A stretch of 64,000 nt of DNA from Bizionia saleffrena (GCF_008086175.1 NZ_VSKM01000001.1:186001-250000); one strand, 5' to 3'. Counted from the stretch's first letter, positions 45,506 through 54,177 are shown. The notes: generated from the letters alone by a model not told the origin. Translations and numbers: made by a program.

Positions 45506-46819
45506 TTAGTATTTCATCCATTTTAATAATTCGCGATAACTAGGTTTCTTTCCATACATTAAAATACCAACCCTATAAATTTTCGCTGCAAACCATACCG
45601 TTACTATAAAAGTAGTGATTAAAATAATTAAAGAGACAACTTGTTGCCAAATTGGCACTCCAAACGGAATACGCATTAACATAACAACGGGCGACGTAAA
45701 TGGTATAAACGAGAATAATGTTGAAATAGTACCGTGTGGGTCTTCGATTACAGTGAAAAACCCAACATAAACAGATAGAATTAAAGGCATTAAAATAGGA
45801 AACATAAACTGTTGTGTATCGGTTTCGCTATCCACAGCAGCCCCAATAGCAGCGTACAGCGAACTATACAGTAAATAGCCACTAATAAAGAACAGAAAAA
45901 AAGCAATAATTAAGTTCACTAATGGTAGACGTTGAATGGCTGCTAGCCCCAATTCAACCTGCGTATTTATATCTGAATCTGATAGCGATTGTTGAAGCAA
46001 TTGTTGCTGTGGTGTTTGTAATTGCGACAAATCAATATCGAAAATAAGTGTGACCAACGTAAATAGCACACCGCCTAAAATAATCCAAATAGCAAATTGA
46101 GTGACCCCCGCTAAGGAAGTACCTATAATTTTACCCAGCATTAATTGTATTGGTTTTACCGATGAAATAATAACTTCGATAATACGACTTGTTTTCTCTT
46201 CTATAACCGAACGCATAATCATATTACCATAAATAATGATGAACATAAACAGTAAATACCCCGAGGCACCACCAAATATAAGTTTGAAAAAACTATCTAA
46301 TTTTGATGTTCTTTCGCCATCAAAATTTTCCTGTTTAATCGTTATATCGATAGTTGATGATTTTATTAATGAAATATCAACTTCTTTTGCTATTAAATTT
46401 AAATCTGTTAATCGCCTTTCGATTTTCATTTCTAAATCTGAAATCACCGAAATAGAAGCAGATTCTTCCGAATAAAACGCGATACCTTTCGTTATATTTT
46501 CGGGCGTATCGAAAGCAGAAATATGTAACAAACCATAATCTTCTTGTTCTTTAACAACTACTTTAGCAGCGTCCAAAGACATATTATTAATAATATTATA
46601 TTTGGTAAACTCTGAATCTTCAAACACATCGTACACCAATCCAGACGTATCTAATACAGAAATATGGCGAACTTTATCGTTATTTATTTGTGATAAATAC
46701 GCTACTAAAGTCACCAAAGCAATCATAATAATAGGACTTAAAACGGTCATTATTATAAACGATTTATTTCTAACCTTAGTAAGATATTCACGTTTAATTA
46801 TAAGTGGTAAATGATTCAT
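45506..46819 (-). CDS. ABC transporter permease (NatB-like)
   Basis: This 437-residue permease of the ABC-2 family begins with an N-terminal helix (FIIMTVLSPIIMIALVTLVAY), then a periplasmic domain of about 150 residues (RHISVLDTSGLVYDVFEDSEF). Five C-terminal helices follow, with the typical VIEEKTSRIIEVIISSVKPIQLMLGKIIG coupling region. It resembles NatB/YhaP-type exporters. It pairs with the ATPase gene six bases upstream. Substrate unknown. Confidence 0.88.
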   Translation of the reverse strand: MNHLPLIIKREYLTKVRNKSFIIMTVLSPIIMIALVTLVAYLSQINNDKVRHISVLDTSGLVYDVFEDSEFTKYNIINNMSLDAAKVVVKEQEDYGLLHISAFDTPENITKGIAFYSEESASISVISDLEMKIERRLTDLNLIAKEVDISLIKSSTIDITIKQENFDGERTSKLDSFFKLIFGGASGYLLFMFIIIYGNMIMRSVIEEKTSRIIEVIISSVKPIQLMLGKIIGTSLAGVTQFAIWIILGGVLFTLVTLIFDIDLSQLQTPQQQLLQQSLSDSDINTQVELGLAAIQRLPLVNLIIAFFLFFISGYLLYSSLYAAIGAAVDSETDTQQFMFPILMPLILSVYVGFFTVIEDPHGTISTLFSFIPFTSPVVMLMRIPFGVPIWQQVVSLIILITTFIVTVWFAAKIYRVGILMYGKKPSYRELLKWMKY

Positions 46820-46825
46820 AAGGTG

Positions 46826-47752
46826 TTAGTTACTTTTTACGGTTTTAATAAATATGTCATTCACACTAGGGATAACCTCAACGAAATGCGAAACGTCGCC
46901 TTTACCTGTTAAATAACTTAACAATTCGTTCGACGATCCGTTTTGAGACAGTTTAATATTTAATTTTAATTCGTTACCAAGTGTTCTAAATTCGGCGGGA
47001 CTAACAATAAATCTCTCTGAAAGACTTTTTCGTACTTGCTCAGGATTATCGGTATTTAACCCCACCTCAAAGGTGTTGGTTTTATATTGTTTTTTTATAT
47101 CGATTAAATTGCCATCTAAAATTTTATTAGATTGATGTAGTAATGCAATATGATCGCAAAGCTCTTCAACAGATTCCATTCTGTGGGTCGAAAAAATAAC
47201 AGTGGCGCCTTCATTTTTAAGTCTTAAAATCTCATCCTTAATAATATTTGCGTTAATAGGATCGAAACCTGAAAAAGGCTCATCGAAAATTAACAACTTT
47301 GGCTCGTGTAGTACGGTAACCACAAATTGTATTTTTTGTGCCATTCCTTTAGATAGCTCTTGGATTTTTTTATTCCACCAATCCCCTATTTCCAAACGCT
47401 CAAACCATTCGTGAAGTTTCTTTTTGGCTTCGGCCTTTGGCATTCCTTTAAGCTGTGCTAAATACATCGCTTGTTCACCAACTTTCATCGTTTTATACAA
47501 CCCGCGTTCTTCGGGTAAATAGCCAATATCTTTAATATGTGCATTTTTTAAAGGTTCACCATCCAATAAAACGTGACCAGTATCTGGCATTGTTATTTGA
47601 TTGATAACTCTAAGCAGCGTCGTTTTCCCAGCACCGTTTGGACCTAAAAGTCCAAAAACACTACCTTTAGGTACCGCTATAGACACATTATTGAGAACAG
47701 TATGCTCCCCAAACGATTTGGACACTGAATGCACCTCTAATAAATTGTTCAT
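46826..47752 (-). CDS. ABC transporter ATP-binding protein (NatA-like)
   Basis: This 308-residue ATPase has Walker A GPNGAGKTTL, signature ELSKGMAQKIQF, Walker B LLIFDEPFSGFDPIN, and the switch His in IFSTHRMESVEE. A regulatory C-terminal extension of about 85 residues follows. It is the first gene of a six-gene minus-strand run (ATPase, permease, MscS, barrel, NtrC-like, PPK2) with very short gaps, which suggests one operon. Confidence 0.92.
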   Translation of the reverse strand: MNNLLEVHSVSKSFGEHTVLNNVSIAVPKGSVFGLLGPNGAGKTTLLRVINQITMPDTGHVLLDGEPLKNAHIKDIGYLPEERGLYKTMKVGEQAMYLAQLKGMPKAEAKKKLHEWFERLEIGDWWNKKIQELSKGMAQKIQFVVTVLHEPKLLIFDEPFSGFDPINANIIKDEILRLKNEGATVIFSTHRMESVEELCDHIALLHQSNKILDGNLIDIKKQYKTNTFEVGLNTDNPEQVRKSLSERFIVSPAEFRTLGNELKLNIKLSQNGSSNELLSYLTGKGDVSHFVEVIPSVNDIFIKTVKSN

Positions 47753-47920
47753 ATAATTATATTTCTATGATTTTCACATTGTAAATATAAAAAAAAGGAA
47801 TGATTGCTGTTTAGCTGTATAGCGTATTTTAATGTGTTCTATTAAAATAGTTGAAAATTATAAAATAGTTACAAGTAATACGTTCTTAATATCAATTTAG
47901 AAAACGACCTAAAAACAAAA

Positions 47921-47944
47921 CCCACCCTTAAAAATAAGGATGGG
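47921..47944 (-). terminator. Hairpin followed by T-rich run
   Basis: Read on the minus strand, CCCATCCTTA and TAAGGGTGGG pair with one wobble, followed by TTTTGTTTTT. It lies beyond the dnaJ terminator, so it could end a separate small transcript or act as a second terminator. Confidence 0.5.
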
Positions 47945-48059
47945 AAAAAATTGCTATGAAAAAGAAAAAATATTACTGGCGCAATACCAGCAATATACCA
48001 AATATACTATTTTTTACTATATTAATCTTTAAAGTGGCTAATAACTTCCTTAAAAACAA

Positions 48060-48088
48060 AAAAACCCTGAAAAACAGGGTTTTTTTTA
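48060..48088 (-). terminator. dnaJ terminator
   Basis: Stem AAACCCTG / CAGGGTTT around a four-base loop is flanked by long A and T tracts in both directions. It lies 39 bases beyond the dnaJ stop. Confidence 0.8.
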
Positions 48089-48126
48089 TATACCATAAAA
48101 AATAATTTCTTAACTTAATTTCTTAA

Positions 48127-49248
48127 TTAAGAAAACATATCCTTTACTTTCTCAAAAAATGATTTGTCTGAGTTTTCCGGTTTAGGTTCGAAATGCTCAT
48201 CATCTTTCATACTTTCGAAAAATTCTTTTTGTGTATTATTTAATGTTTTAGGCGTCCAAACATTTACATGAACTAGTAAATCTCCTGTACCATAACCGTT
48301 AATACTTGGTATTCCTTTTCCGCGTAAGCGTAAAATTTTACCAGATTGCATTCCGGCTTCAATTTTAATACGCACTTTACCGTTTACAGTATCAATTTCT
48401 TTAGAATTTCCTAAAACCGCATCTGGTATGCTCACATATAAATCGTAATGTAAGTTATCACCTTCACGCTGTAAGGTGGCGTGCTCTGCTTCTTCAATCG
48501 CTACTAACAAATCTCCCGAAACACCGTTACCTGGGGCCTCGTTACCTTTACCAGACACTTTAAGCTGCATCCCTTCGACAACACCTGCTGGAATTTTCAC
48601 AGGAATCGTTTCTTCTTTTATTTTAAAACCTTGTGCATCGGCATCGTCGGGTTTTTTGTCGATAATTTGTCCTGCTCCACCACATGATGTACACGTACTT
48701 GCCGTCTGCATACGGCCTAAAATAGTGTTGGTAACACGCATCACTTGGCCAGCGCCATTACATGTAGAACAGGTTTTATATGTTGTACCTGCGGCTTGAA
48801 CTTTACGTTTTACTTTTATTTTTCTCTCTACACCATTAGCAATTTCTTCTAAGGTAAGTTTTAAGCGCACACGAAGGTTACTCCCTTTAACACGTCGTTG
48901 GCCGCCACCGCCTCCAAAACCGCCGCCGCCGCTAAAGCCGCCACCGAAAATATCACCAAATTGGCTAAATATGTCATCCATATCCATACCACCGCCACGA
49001 CCGCCGCCAAAACCGCCGCTACCATCGAATGCTTGGTGACCAAATTGGTCGTAACGCGCTTTTTTATCTGCGTTACTTAAAACTTCATAAGCTTCAGCTG
49101 CATCTTTAAACTTACTTTCGGCTTCTGTATCATCAGGATTTTTATCTGGATGAAACTCTATCGCTTTTTTTCGATATGCCTTTTTAACTTCAGCTGCTGT
49201 AGCACCTTTCTGTATGCCTAGTATTTCGTAATAGTCTCTCTTTGCCAT
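48127..49248 (-). CDS. dnaJ: Chaperone protein DnaJ
   Basis: This 373-residue J-domain co-chaperone of DnaK has RDYYEILGIQKGA and the HPD tripeptide (AIEFHPDKNPDD) in the first 70 residues. A Gly-Phe-rich linker with long GGG runs follows. The zinc region has only two CxxCxGxG motifs (CSTCNGAGQ, CTSCGGAGQ) instead of four. The C-terminal substrate-binding domain ends in a linker. It lies nine bases after grpE in the same operon, transcribed from the sigma-54-like promoter at 49828-49842. Confidence 0.95.
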   Translation of the reverse strand: MAKRDYYEILGIQKGATAAEVKKAYRKKAIEFHPDKNPDDTEAESKFKDAAEAYEVLSNADKKARYDQFGHQAFDGSGGFGGGRGGGMDMDDIFSQFGDIFGGGFSGGGGFGGGGGQRRVKGSNLRVRLKLTLEEIANGVERKIKVKRKVQAAGTTYKTCSTCNGAGQVMRVTNTILGRMQTASTCTSCGGAGQIIDKKPDDADAQGFKIKEETIPVKIPAGVVEGMQLKVSGKGNEAPGNGVSGDLLVAIEEAEHATLQREGDNLHYDLYVSIPDAVLGNSKEIDTVNGKVRIKIEAGMQSGKILRLRGKGIPSINGYGTGDLLVHVNVWTPKTLNNTQKEFFESMKDDEHFEPKPENSDKSFFEKVKDMFS

Positions 49249-49257
49249 CGTTTTGTT

Positions 49258-49794
49258 TTATTGGCCTGTCACCACCTTTGGGAAACGAATTATTTTGTCT
49301 CCTAATTTATATCCTTTCTCTAAAACGTCCATAATTTTCCCCTTAAGCTTATCGCTTGGTGCTGCCACCTGCGTGATCGCCTGGTGCACATCGGCATCAA
49401 AATTATCTCCAGATTTAACCTCAACTACAGCTAAGCCTTTTTGTTCTAAAGTGTTTTTTAATTTTTTACTAATCAATTCCACTCCTTTTAAAAGGTCTTT
49501 TTCTTTAGTCTTAGACATTTCCAGATATGCACGGTCAAAATCATCAAGAACAGGAAGTAGTGACAGTATTACATCTTCACTTGCTGTTTTAAACAACTCT
49601 ACACGCTCTTTCGACGTTCTTCGTTTGTAATTTTCAAATTCTGCAAAAAGACGTAAAAATTTATCTTTTTCTTGATTTAATTCTTCGGTAAGCTTTTCTT
49701 CTATAGAAAGCGCTTCGTTTTCAATAACTTCAGCCGTATTCTCATCCATTGGATGCTCTACCGCTTCTTCGTTTTTATCTATGTCTTCACTCAT
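49258..49794 (-). CDS. grpE: Nucleotide exchange factor GrpE
   Basis: This DnaK nucleotide-exchange factor has 178 residues from the ATG at 49794 (MSEDIDKNEEAVEHP); the upstream GTG/TTG codons would add a basic stretch unlike the family. An acidic disordered N-terminus is followed by a long coiled coil (LTEELNQEKDKFLRLFAEFENYKRRTSKER). The beta domain has FDADVHQAITQV, the conserved D-x-x-x-H-x-A block. It is the first gene of the grpE-dnaJ operon, with a short leader of about 22 bases predicted. Confidence 0.95.
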   Translation of the reverse strand: MSEDIDKNEEAVEHPMDENTAEVIENEALSIEEKLTEELNQEKDKFLRLFAEFENYKRRTSKERVELFKTASEDVILSLLPVLDDFDRAYLEMSKTKEKDLLKGVELISKKLKNTLEQKGLAVVEVKSGDNFDADVHQAITQVAAPSDKLKGKIMDVLEKGYKLGDKIIRFPKVVTGQ

Positions 49795-49827
49795 ATTTGT
49801 ATCCTTTTTAAACACAATGTACTTGTG

Positions 49828-49842
49828 GCAAAAGTGCTGCCA
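49828..49842 (-). promoter_or_regulatory. Sigma-54-type promoter for grpE-dnaJ
   Basis: Read on the minus strand this is TGGCAGCACTTTTGC, a TGGCA-N6-TTGC element with the GG and GC ten bases apart exactly as in -24/-12 promoters. The predicted start is about 20 bases before the grpE ATG. The site is near-palindromic, so the plus strand also reads TGGCA-N6-CTGC towards the YceI gene. A direct repeat, ATGTCA-TA-ATGTCA, lies just upstream at about 49854-49867. Confidence 0.6.
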
Positions 49843-49954
49843 TTCTTATAAAAATGTCATAATGTCACTTTTTAACTTTAAGATTTATTTTGTAAAACTA
49901 ATAGTCTTATTAATTATATTTGAACTCACTAATCATTTAATACAAATTAAAATT

Positions 49955-50623
49955 ATGAAGAAAAATTTTTTAAATATTTTCGCCGTTGTTGCTATTGGCT
50001 TAGCTGTTGTTGGATGTAAAGAAGGGAAAGAAGCTAACACAACAGAACCTGAAGCTGCCGCAGTAACTGAAGTAACGGCTCAAAAATATAAAGTGCTTAC
50101 AGACGATTCTACTATCGAGTGGAAAGGATTTAAGCCTACAGGAACGCATTACGGAACTATTAAATTAGAGAAAGGTATGCTTAACCTGGAAGATAATGTA
50201 ATCCAAAGTGGTAGTTTTTTAATCGATATGACGTCTATTACAGTTAACGATTTAGAAGGTGACGATAAAGCAGATCTTGAAGGCCATTTAAAAGGAAGTA
50301 TGGAAGGTAAAGAAGACCATTTCTTTAATGTTGAAAATTTCCCTACCGGTGCTTTTGAAGTTACAGGCACATCGACTGATGCCGATGGCAAAATGATGTT
50401 ATCTGGAAACTTAGCTTTAAAAGGAAATAAAAATAATATTACTATTCCTGTAAGTTTTACTACAAGCGGTGACGATTTAACTTTAACAAGTGAAGCCTTT
50501 ACTATTGATAGAACAAAATGGTCTGTAAATTATAGTTCTAAATCTGTATTTGAAGATCTTGGAGATAAATTTATTAATGACGAAATTGAATTAAAAATCA
50601 TTATTAAAGCAACAAAAGCGTAA
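49955..50623 (+). CDS. YceI-family lipoprotein
   Basis: This 222-residue protein has a lipoprotein signal (MKKNFLNIFAVVAIGLAVVGC, Cys at 21). The YceI domain of about 165 residues follows (DDSTIEWKGFKPTGTHYGTI, FFNVENFPTGAFEVTG, FTIDRTKWSVNYSSK). YceI folds as a lipocalin-like barrel that binds isoprenoid or polyprenyl ligands in the periplasm. The ATG at 49955 is used because it begins the lipoprotein signal; longer forms read through the divergent promoter. It is single, with a terminator at 50646-50685. Confidence 0.93.
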   Translation: MKKNFLNIFAVVAIGLAVVGCKEGKEANTTEPEAAAVTEVTAQKYKVLTDDSTIEWKGFKPTGTHYGTIKLEKGMLNLEDNVIQSGSFLIDMTSITVNDLEGDDKADLEGHLKGSMEGKEDHFFNVENFPTGAFEVTGTSTDADGKMMLSGNLALKGNKNNITIPVSFTTSGDDLTLTSEAFTIDRTKWSVNYSSKSVFEDLGDKFINDEIELKIIIKATKA

Positions 50624-50645
50624 TACTTTATTGTTAATACCAACC

Positions 50646-50685
50646 AAAAAAAAGCCATTCTTAATTTAAGAATGGCTTTTTTTTT
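50646..50685. terminator. Bidirectional hairpin terminator
   Basis: AAAAAAAGCCATTCTTAA pairs with TTAAGAATGGCTTTTTTT. It lies between the convergent YceI gene and the TIGR01777 epimerase gene and can serve both. Confidence 0.85.
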
Positions 50686-50707
50686 ATACCGTCGCTATTA
50701 CTTTTAT

Positions 50708-51610
50708 CTAGATCAGTTCATTTAACGCCGCACTCAAATTGTGGTACTTGAAATGAAATCCTTTATTCTCGATTTTCTTAGAACACACACGCTGACTTTC
50801 GAACAGCAGAATATGCATTTCGCCTAACACTAATTTCATTACAAATTTTGGAATGTTTGGTAAAAACAATGGCACATCCAATTGGTTTGCGATTGCTTTT
50901 GTGATTTCGGCATTGGTTTTTGAATTTGGAGCAACACCATTATACACCCCTTCTAATTTATGCTCTGTAATATAAATAAATAGGCGCGCTAAATCCTGAA
51001 TATGAATCCACGAATTCCATTGTTCGCCCGAGCCCATATTTGCGCCAAGTCCGTATTTTATTGGTTTTTTCAATTCTGGAAAAGCACCTCCGTCGTTAGA
51101 CAGAACTAGTCCAATTCGTACTTTAGACACGGTAATGCCCAAAGAAGAAAAATTATCGACTGCATTTTCCCATAGGGAAACGACCTTACCTAAAAAAGAA
51201 GTGCTTACTTGCTCCTCTTCTTCCGTGTAATAATTCGTTAAAGAATCGGGGTATATACCAATTGCGCTCGCCGAAACTATATGTTTAATAGAATGCGCAT
51301 TATTGGCTAATGCTTTATGTAATAATGCCGTTGTTTTAACACGGCTATCTATAATATTTTTTTTTTGTTCGGTAGTCCATCGTTCAGAAATGCTGGCACC
51401 CACTAAATGAATAATGGTGTCCACATCCTTTAAACAATCAACGTCAATTTCTTCAGTTTCAGGATTCCATAAATAACCGCGATAGTTATCATCTTTAGAT
51501 ATTTTGGAAGTACTCGTCGTTAAATAACTCACTAATAAATCCTTATCATGACATTGTTTAACGATTTCACTTCCTATTAATCCAGTAGCTCCAGTAATTA
51601 GTACGCGCAT
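50708..51610 (-). CDS. TIGR01777 family epimerase-like oxidoreductase
   Basis: This 300-residue extended SDR protein begins MRVLITGATGLIGSEIVKQC (GxxGxxG). It has TIIHLVGASISERWTTEQKKNI, typical of this family, and SASAIGIYPDS where the catalytic Tyr would be. A C-terminal DUF1731-like tail follows (MHILLFESQRVCSKKIENKGF). The exact reaction is unknown in this family (YfcH, plant-type homologues). It is 76 bases downstream of mnmD and may be in the same transcript. Confidence 0.88.
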   Translation of the reverse strand: MRVLITGATGLIGSEIVKQCHDKDLLVSYLTTSTSKISKDDNYRGYLWNPETEEIDVDCLKDVDTIIHLVGASISERWTTEQKKNIIDSRVKTTALLHKALANNAHSIKHIVSASAIGIYPDSLTNYYTEEEEQVSTSFLGKVVSLWENAVDNFSSLGITVSKVRIGLVLSNDGGAFPELKKPIKYGLGANMGSGEQWNSWIHIQDLARLFIYITEHKLEGVYNGVAPNSKTNAEITKAIANQLDVPLFLPNIPKFVMKLVLGEMHILLFESQRVCSKKIENKGFHFKYHNLSAALNELI

Positions 51611-51686
51611 TTCTTTTTTTATTTAAAGTACAAAATATCGCACCATCATTCTTTATGTTTAAGTTAGGTTTAACATATTGCTATCA

Positions 51687-52370
51687 CTACTCTTTATGCG
51701 CTCTAAGCATATGTCGTTTTCCAGGTGGACCTTCAAGTTTTTCTACAGTAAAACCAGCACTTATCATAGCACGTCTTGCGTGTCCTTGTACACAATACGT
51801 TACCAAAACGCCATTTGTTTTCAAGGCGGTGTACATAGTTTTAAAAACGGCTTCGGTCCATAATTCTGGTTGTACTCTGGGTCCAAAAGCATCAAAATAA
51901 ATAACATCGAATTCTGCTATAGCATCAATCTCTAGAAAACTCTTTTTTTGTTTTTTAAGCTGAAAGACTTCACAAATTGTTTCAAAAGTCTCCCAAGGTA
52001 CCGAATGTATTGTATTAAACAGTTCTGATGTATTGTCTGAAGCGACCTCTGAATAATTAAGCGACTGAAGCTCTTCAGCCGTAATGGGGTAGGCTTCTAC
52101 TCCAACATATTTAATCGCTAACTGATGCTTTTCGGCATATAACAAGGTTAAAAAAGCATTCAACCCAGTACCAAATCCTATTTCTAAAATCGATACGTTT
52201 GGAATGCTTCCTTGATGTTTATCAGAAGATAAAAACCCTATTAATCCTTTGTCGAGATACACATAATTAGCCTCTTGTATGGCGCCGTGTTTAGAATGGT
52301 ACTGCTCATTCCATTCTGGAATATGAATAGTTTTAGAACCATCATCGGTGGTTATTATTTGGCGTTTCAA
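51687..52370 (-). CDS. mnmD: tRNA (5-methylaminomethyl-2-thiouridine) methyltransferase MnmD
   Basis: This 227-residue SAM-dependent methyltransferase makes the final methylation in mnm5s2U34 of tRNA. It corresponds to the N-terminal (DUF752/MnmC2) half of enterobacterial MnmC, here without the FAD oxidoreductase half. VSILEIGFGTGLNAFLTLLYA is the SAM motif I, FDVIYFDAFGPRVQPELW matches the conserved D-x-F-x-P region, and LVTYCVQGHARRAM the C-terminal YxA/G-xG-xxRR motif. One base separates it from the upstream lipoprotein gene. Confidence 0.92.
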   Translation of the reverse strand: MKRQIITTDDGSKTIHIPEWNEQYHSKHGAIQEANYVYLDKGLIGFLSSDKHQGSIPNVSILEIGFGTGLNAFLTLLYAEKHQLAIKYVGVEAYPITAEELQSLNYSEVASDNTSELFNTIHSVPWETFETICEVFQLKKQKKSFLEIDAIAEFDVIYFDAFGPRVQPELWTEAVFKTMYTALKTNGVLVTYCVQGHARRAMISAGFTVEKLEGPPGKRHMLRAHKE

Positions 52371-52371
52371 A

Positions 52372-52905
52372 TTACTTTTTTAAAAGTACGCCGTCAGCTT
52401 CAAAAGAATAGGTGCGTTTTGGCTCTGTAATTGCGGCGATAGCTTCTGGAGATTCTCCTGCATCCTCTGCATAATGACGTTGTTCCTCTACAGACACTTC
52501 TTTAACATACGCTTTTCCGTTAATAATCACTTCTTTTCCCTTACTGTCTTTTGGCATAAAGAAAGCGTAATCTTTAAATTTAACCATTGCTTGTTCTTCA
52601 TCTCCTAAATCTAATTTCATCCAGCATCCTTTTGCCTGACAAACTTCGTCTATTTTAGCAATAATTTTAGAGTCGATGCTATCACCAATTTTCATTCCTT
52701 TATAATGTTCTGCCATAGAAGATGCAGCAATAGCATCGTCTGCTACAATTTCTTTACCGAAAGATTCGTAATCACCTTTCGTCACATTTTCTGGAATTAC
52801 CATTTCGGTTACGGTCTCTACAACCGCTGCATCTGTAGCTTTGTTTTCCTCTTTACAAGAGACTAAGGCAATAGCTAAAACTGGAATAAGTAAATAGTTT
52901 TTCAT
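52372..52905 (-). CDS. DUF4920 lipoprotein
   Basis: This 177-residue lipoprotein has its signal and lipobox in MKNYLLIPVLAIALVSC (Cys at 17). The DUF4920 domain follows, with KIDEVCQAKGCWMKLDLG and VKFKDYAFFMPKDSKGK. It is common in flavobacteria but of unknown function; the conserved CxxxxCWM pair could bind a metal. The start is set at MKNYLLI, which begins the signal. It is divergent from ilvE and immediately upstream of mnmD. Confidence 0.88.
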   Translation of the reverse strand: MKNYLLIPVLAIALVSCKEENKATDAAVVETVTEMVIPENVTKGDYESFGKEIVADDAIAASSMAEHYKGMKIGDSIDSKIIAKIDEVCQAKGCWMKLDLGDEEQAMVKFKDYAFFMPKDSKGKEVIINGKAYVKEVSVEEQRHYAEDAGESPEAIAAITEPKRTYSFEADGVLLKK

Positions 52906-53018
52906 ATTAATTATATTGAATTGTGTTTTATTTAACACGTGTAAATATACTATTTTAAGTGTAAAATCCCTTTTTATACGCCTTAATTCTGTATTTTCGC
53001 AGCTGAAAATAATGAATC

Positions 53019-54086
53019 ATGAACACAGAAAAAAAACATAATTTAGAAATAACTAAAGCTAAAGAGTCTAAAATTGATAGCGTAGATTTTAATAATTTAT
53101 CGTTTGGACGCTCTTTTACCGATCATATGTTCTCTTGTGACTTTAAAGATGGTAAATGGCAAGTAGGAAAAGTAATACCTTATAGTCCATTAACACTTGA
53201 CCCCTCTGCAAGAGTTTTTCATTACGGCCAAGCGGTTTTTGAAGGAATGAAAGCCTTTAAAGATCAAGATAACCAAGTTTGGTTATTTAGACCGGAAGAC
53301 AACTTTAATCGTATTAATATTTCGGCTGCGCGTTTAGCTATGCCCGAATTTCCAAAAGAAGTTTTTTTTGAGGGTTTAACAGAACTTTTAAAACTAGACG
53401 ACGCTTGGATTAAAAACACAAAAGGAAGTGCTATGTACATAAGACCTTTTGTTATTGCTACCGAGCCTGCTATTTCTGCATCGCCAGCAAGCGAATATAA
53501 GTTTATGATTATTATGTCGCCCGCTCAAGCCTATTATGCTGGAGAAGTTCGCGTACTTATTGCAACGGAATATAGCCGTGCTACAGATGGCGGTGTTGGT
53601 TTTGCTAAAGCTGCCGGTAATTACGCTGCACAGTTTTACCCAACGAGCTTAGCGCATAAAGAAGGTTACCAACAAATTATTTGGACAGATTCTAGCGCTC
53701 ACGAATTTTTAGAGGAAGCCGGAACAATGAATATATTCTTTAGAATAAACGACACCCTAATTACGGCACCAACTAGTGATAGAATTTTAGATGGTATTAC
53801 TAGAAAAAGTGTGATTCAGTTAGCTAAAGATAATAATATAGACGTTGAAATTAGACCTATTAAAGTTGAAGAAATTAACGACGCTGCTCAAAACGGAAGT
53901 TTAAAAGAAATTTTTGGTTCTGGTACTGCGGCAGTTATAAACCCTATATTAGGATTTAAGCATAAAGAGTTTAAACACGAATTACCAAAACAAGACGCTC
54001 CTTACTCTGCTTTCTTTAAAGAGAAATTAAATGCCATACAATATAATTTGGCAGAAGATCCACACGGATGGAGATATAAAATATAA
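53019..54086 (+). CDS. ilvE: Branched-chain amino acid aminotransferase
   Basis: This is a class IV PLP aminotransferase of 355 residues. FHYGQAVFEGMKAFKDQD contains the substrate-recognition loop, VGFAKAAGNYAAQFYPTSLAHKEG has the PLP Lys, and HEFLEEAGTMNIFF is the Glu-x-Gly segment typical of IlvE. The C-terminus is HGWRYKI. It is a fold-type IV enzyme of the eukaryote-like/BCAT2 subgroup. A TATTTTCG element at 52992-52999 resembles a -7 box. A terminator follows directly. Confidence 0.96.
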   Translation: MNTEKKHNLEITKAKESKIDSVDFNNLSFGRSFTDHMFSCDFKDGKWQVGKVIPYSPLTLDPSARVFHYGQAVFEGMKAFKDQDNQVWLFRPEDNFNRINISAARLAMPEFPKEVFFEGLTELLKLDDAWIKNTKGSAMYIRPFVIATEPAISASPASEYKFMIIMSPAQAYYAGEVRVLIATEYSRATDGGVGFAKAAGNYAAQFYPTSLAHKEGYQQIIWTDSSAHEFLEEAGTMNIFFRINDTLITAPTSDRILDGITRKSVIQLAKDNNIDVEIRPIKVEEINDAAQNGSLKEIFGSGTAAVINPILGFKHKEFKHELPKQDAPYSAFFKEKLNAIQYNLAEDPHGWRYKI

Positions 54087-54087
54087 T

Positions 54088-54127
54088 TAAAAAAGGGAAT
54101 AATTTTTAAATTATTCCCTTTTTTTTA
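54088..54127. terminator. Hairpin terminator
   Basis: AAAAAGGGAATAATTT pairs with AAATTATTCCCTTTTT. It terminates ilvE and may serve the convergent MazG-like gene ending at 54178. Confidence 0.85.
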
Positions 54128-54177
54128 TGTAATCTTCTCGCTAACATTGTAGGAGACAATCTGCATTATTCTTAGCA

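Larger units (their letters stand above)
47753..48126. other. 374-base intergenic region with two hairpins
   Basis: Between the ABC ATPase start and the dnaJ stop there is no credible gene. It holds the dnaJ terminator at 48060-48088, another minus-strand hairpin at 47921-47944, and a CTGG…CCAG mini-hairpin at about 47979-47995. It may hide a small RNA. Confidence 0.4.

Noticed and set aside
47956-48105. Short plus-strand ORF (MKKKKYYWRNTSN…)
   Set aside because: It runs straight through the dnaJ terminator hairpin, and its composition is that of AT-rich noise.
49781-49954. Longer N-terminus for the YceI lipoprotein
   Set aside because: It would cover the divergent grpE promoter and start, and the lipoprotein signal begins at 49955.
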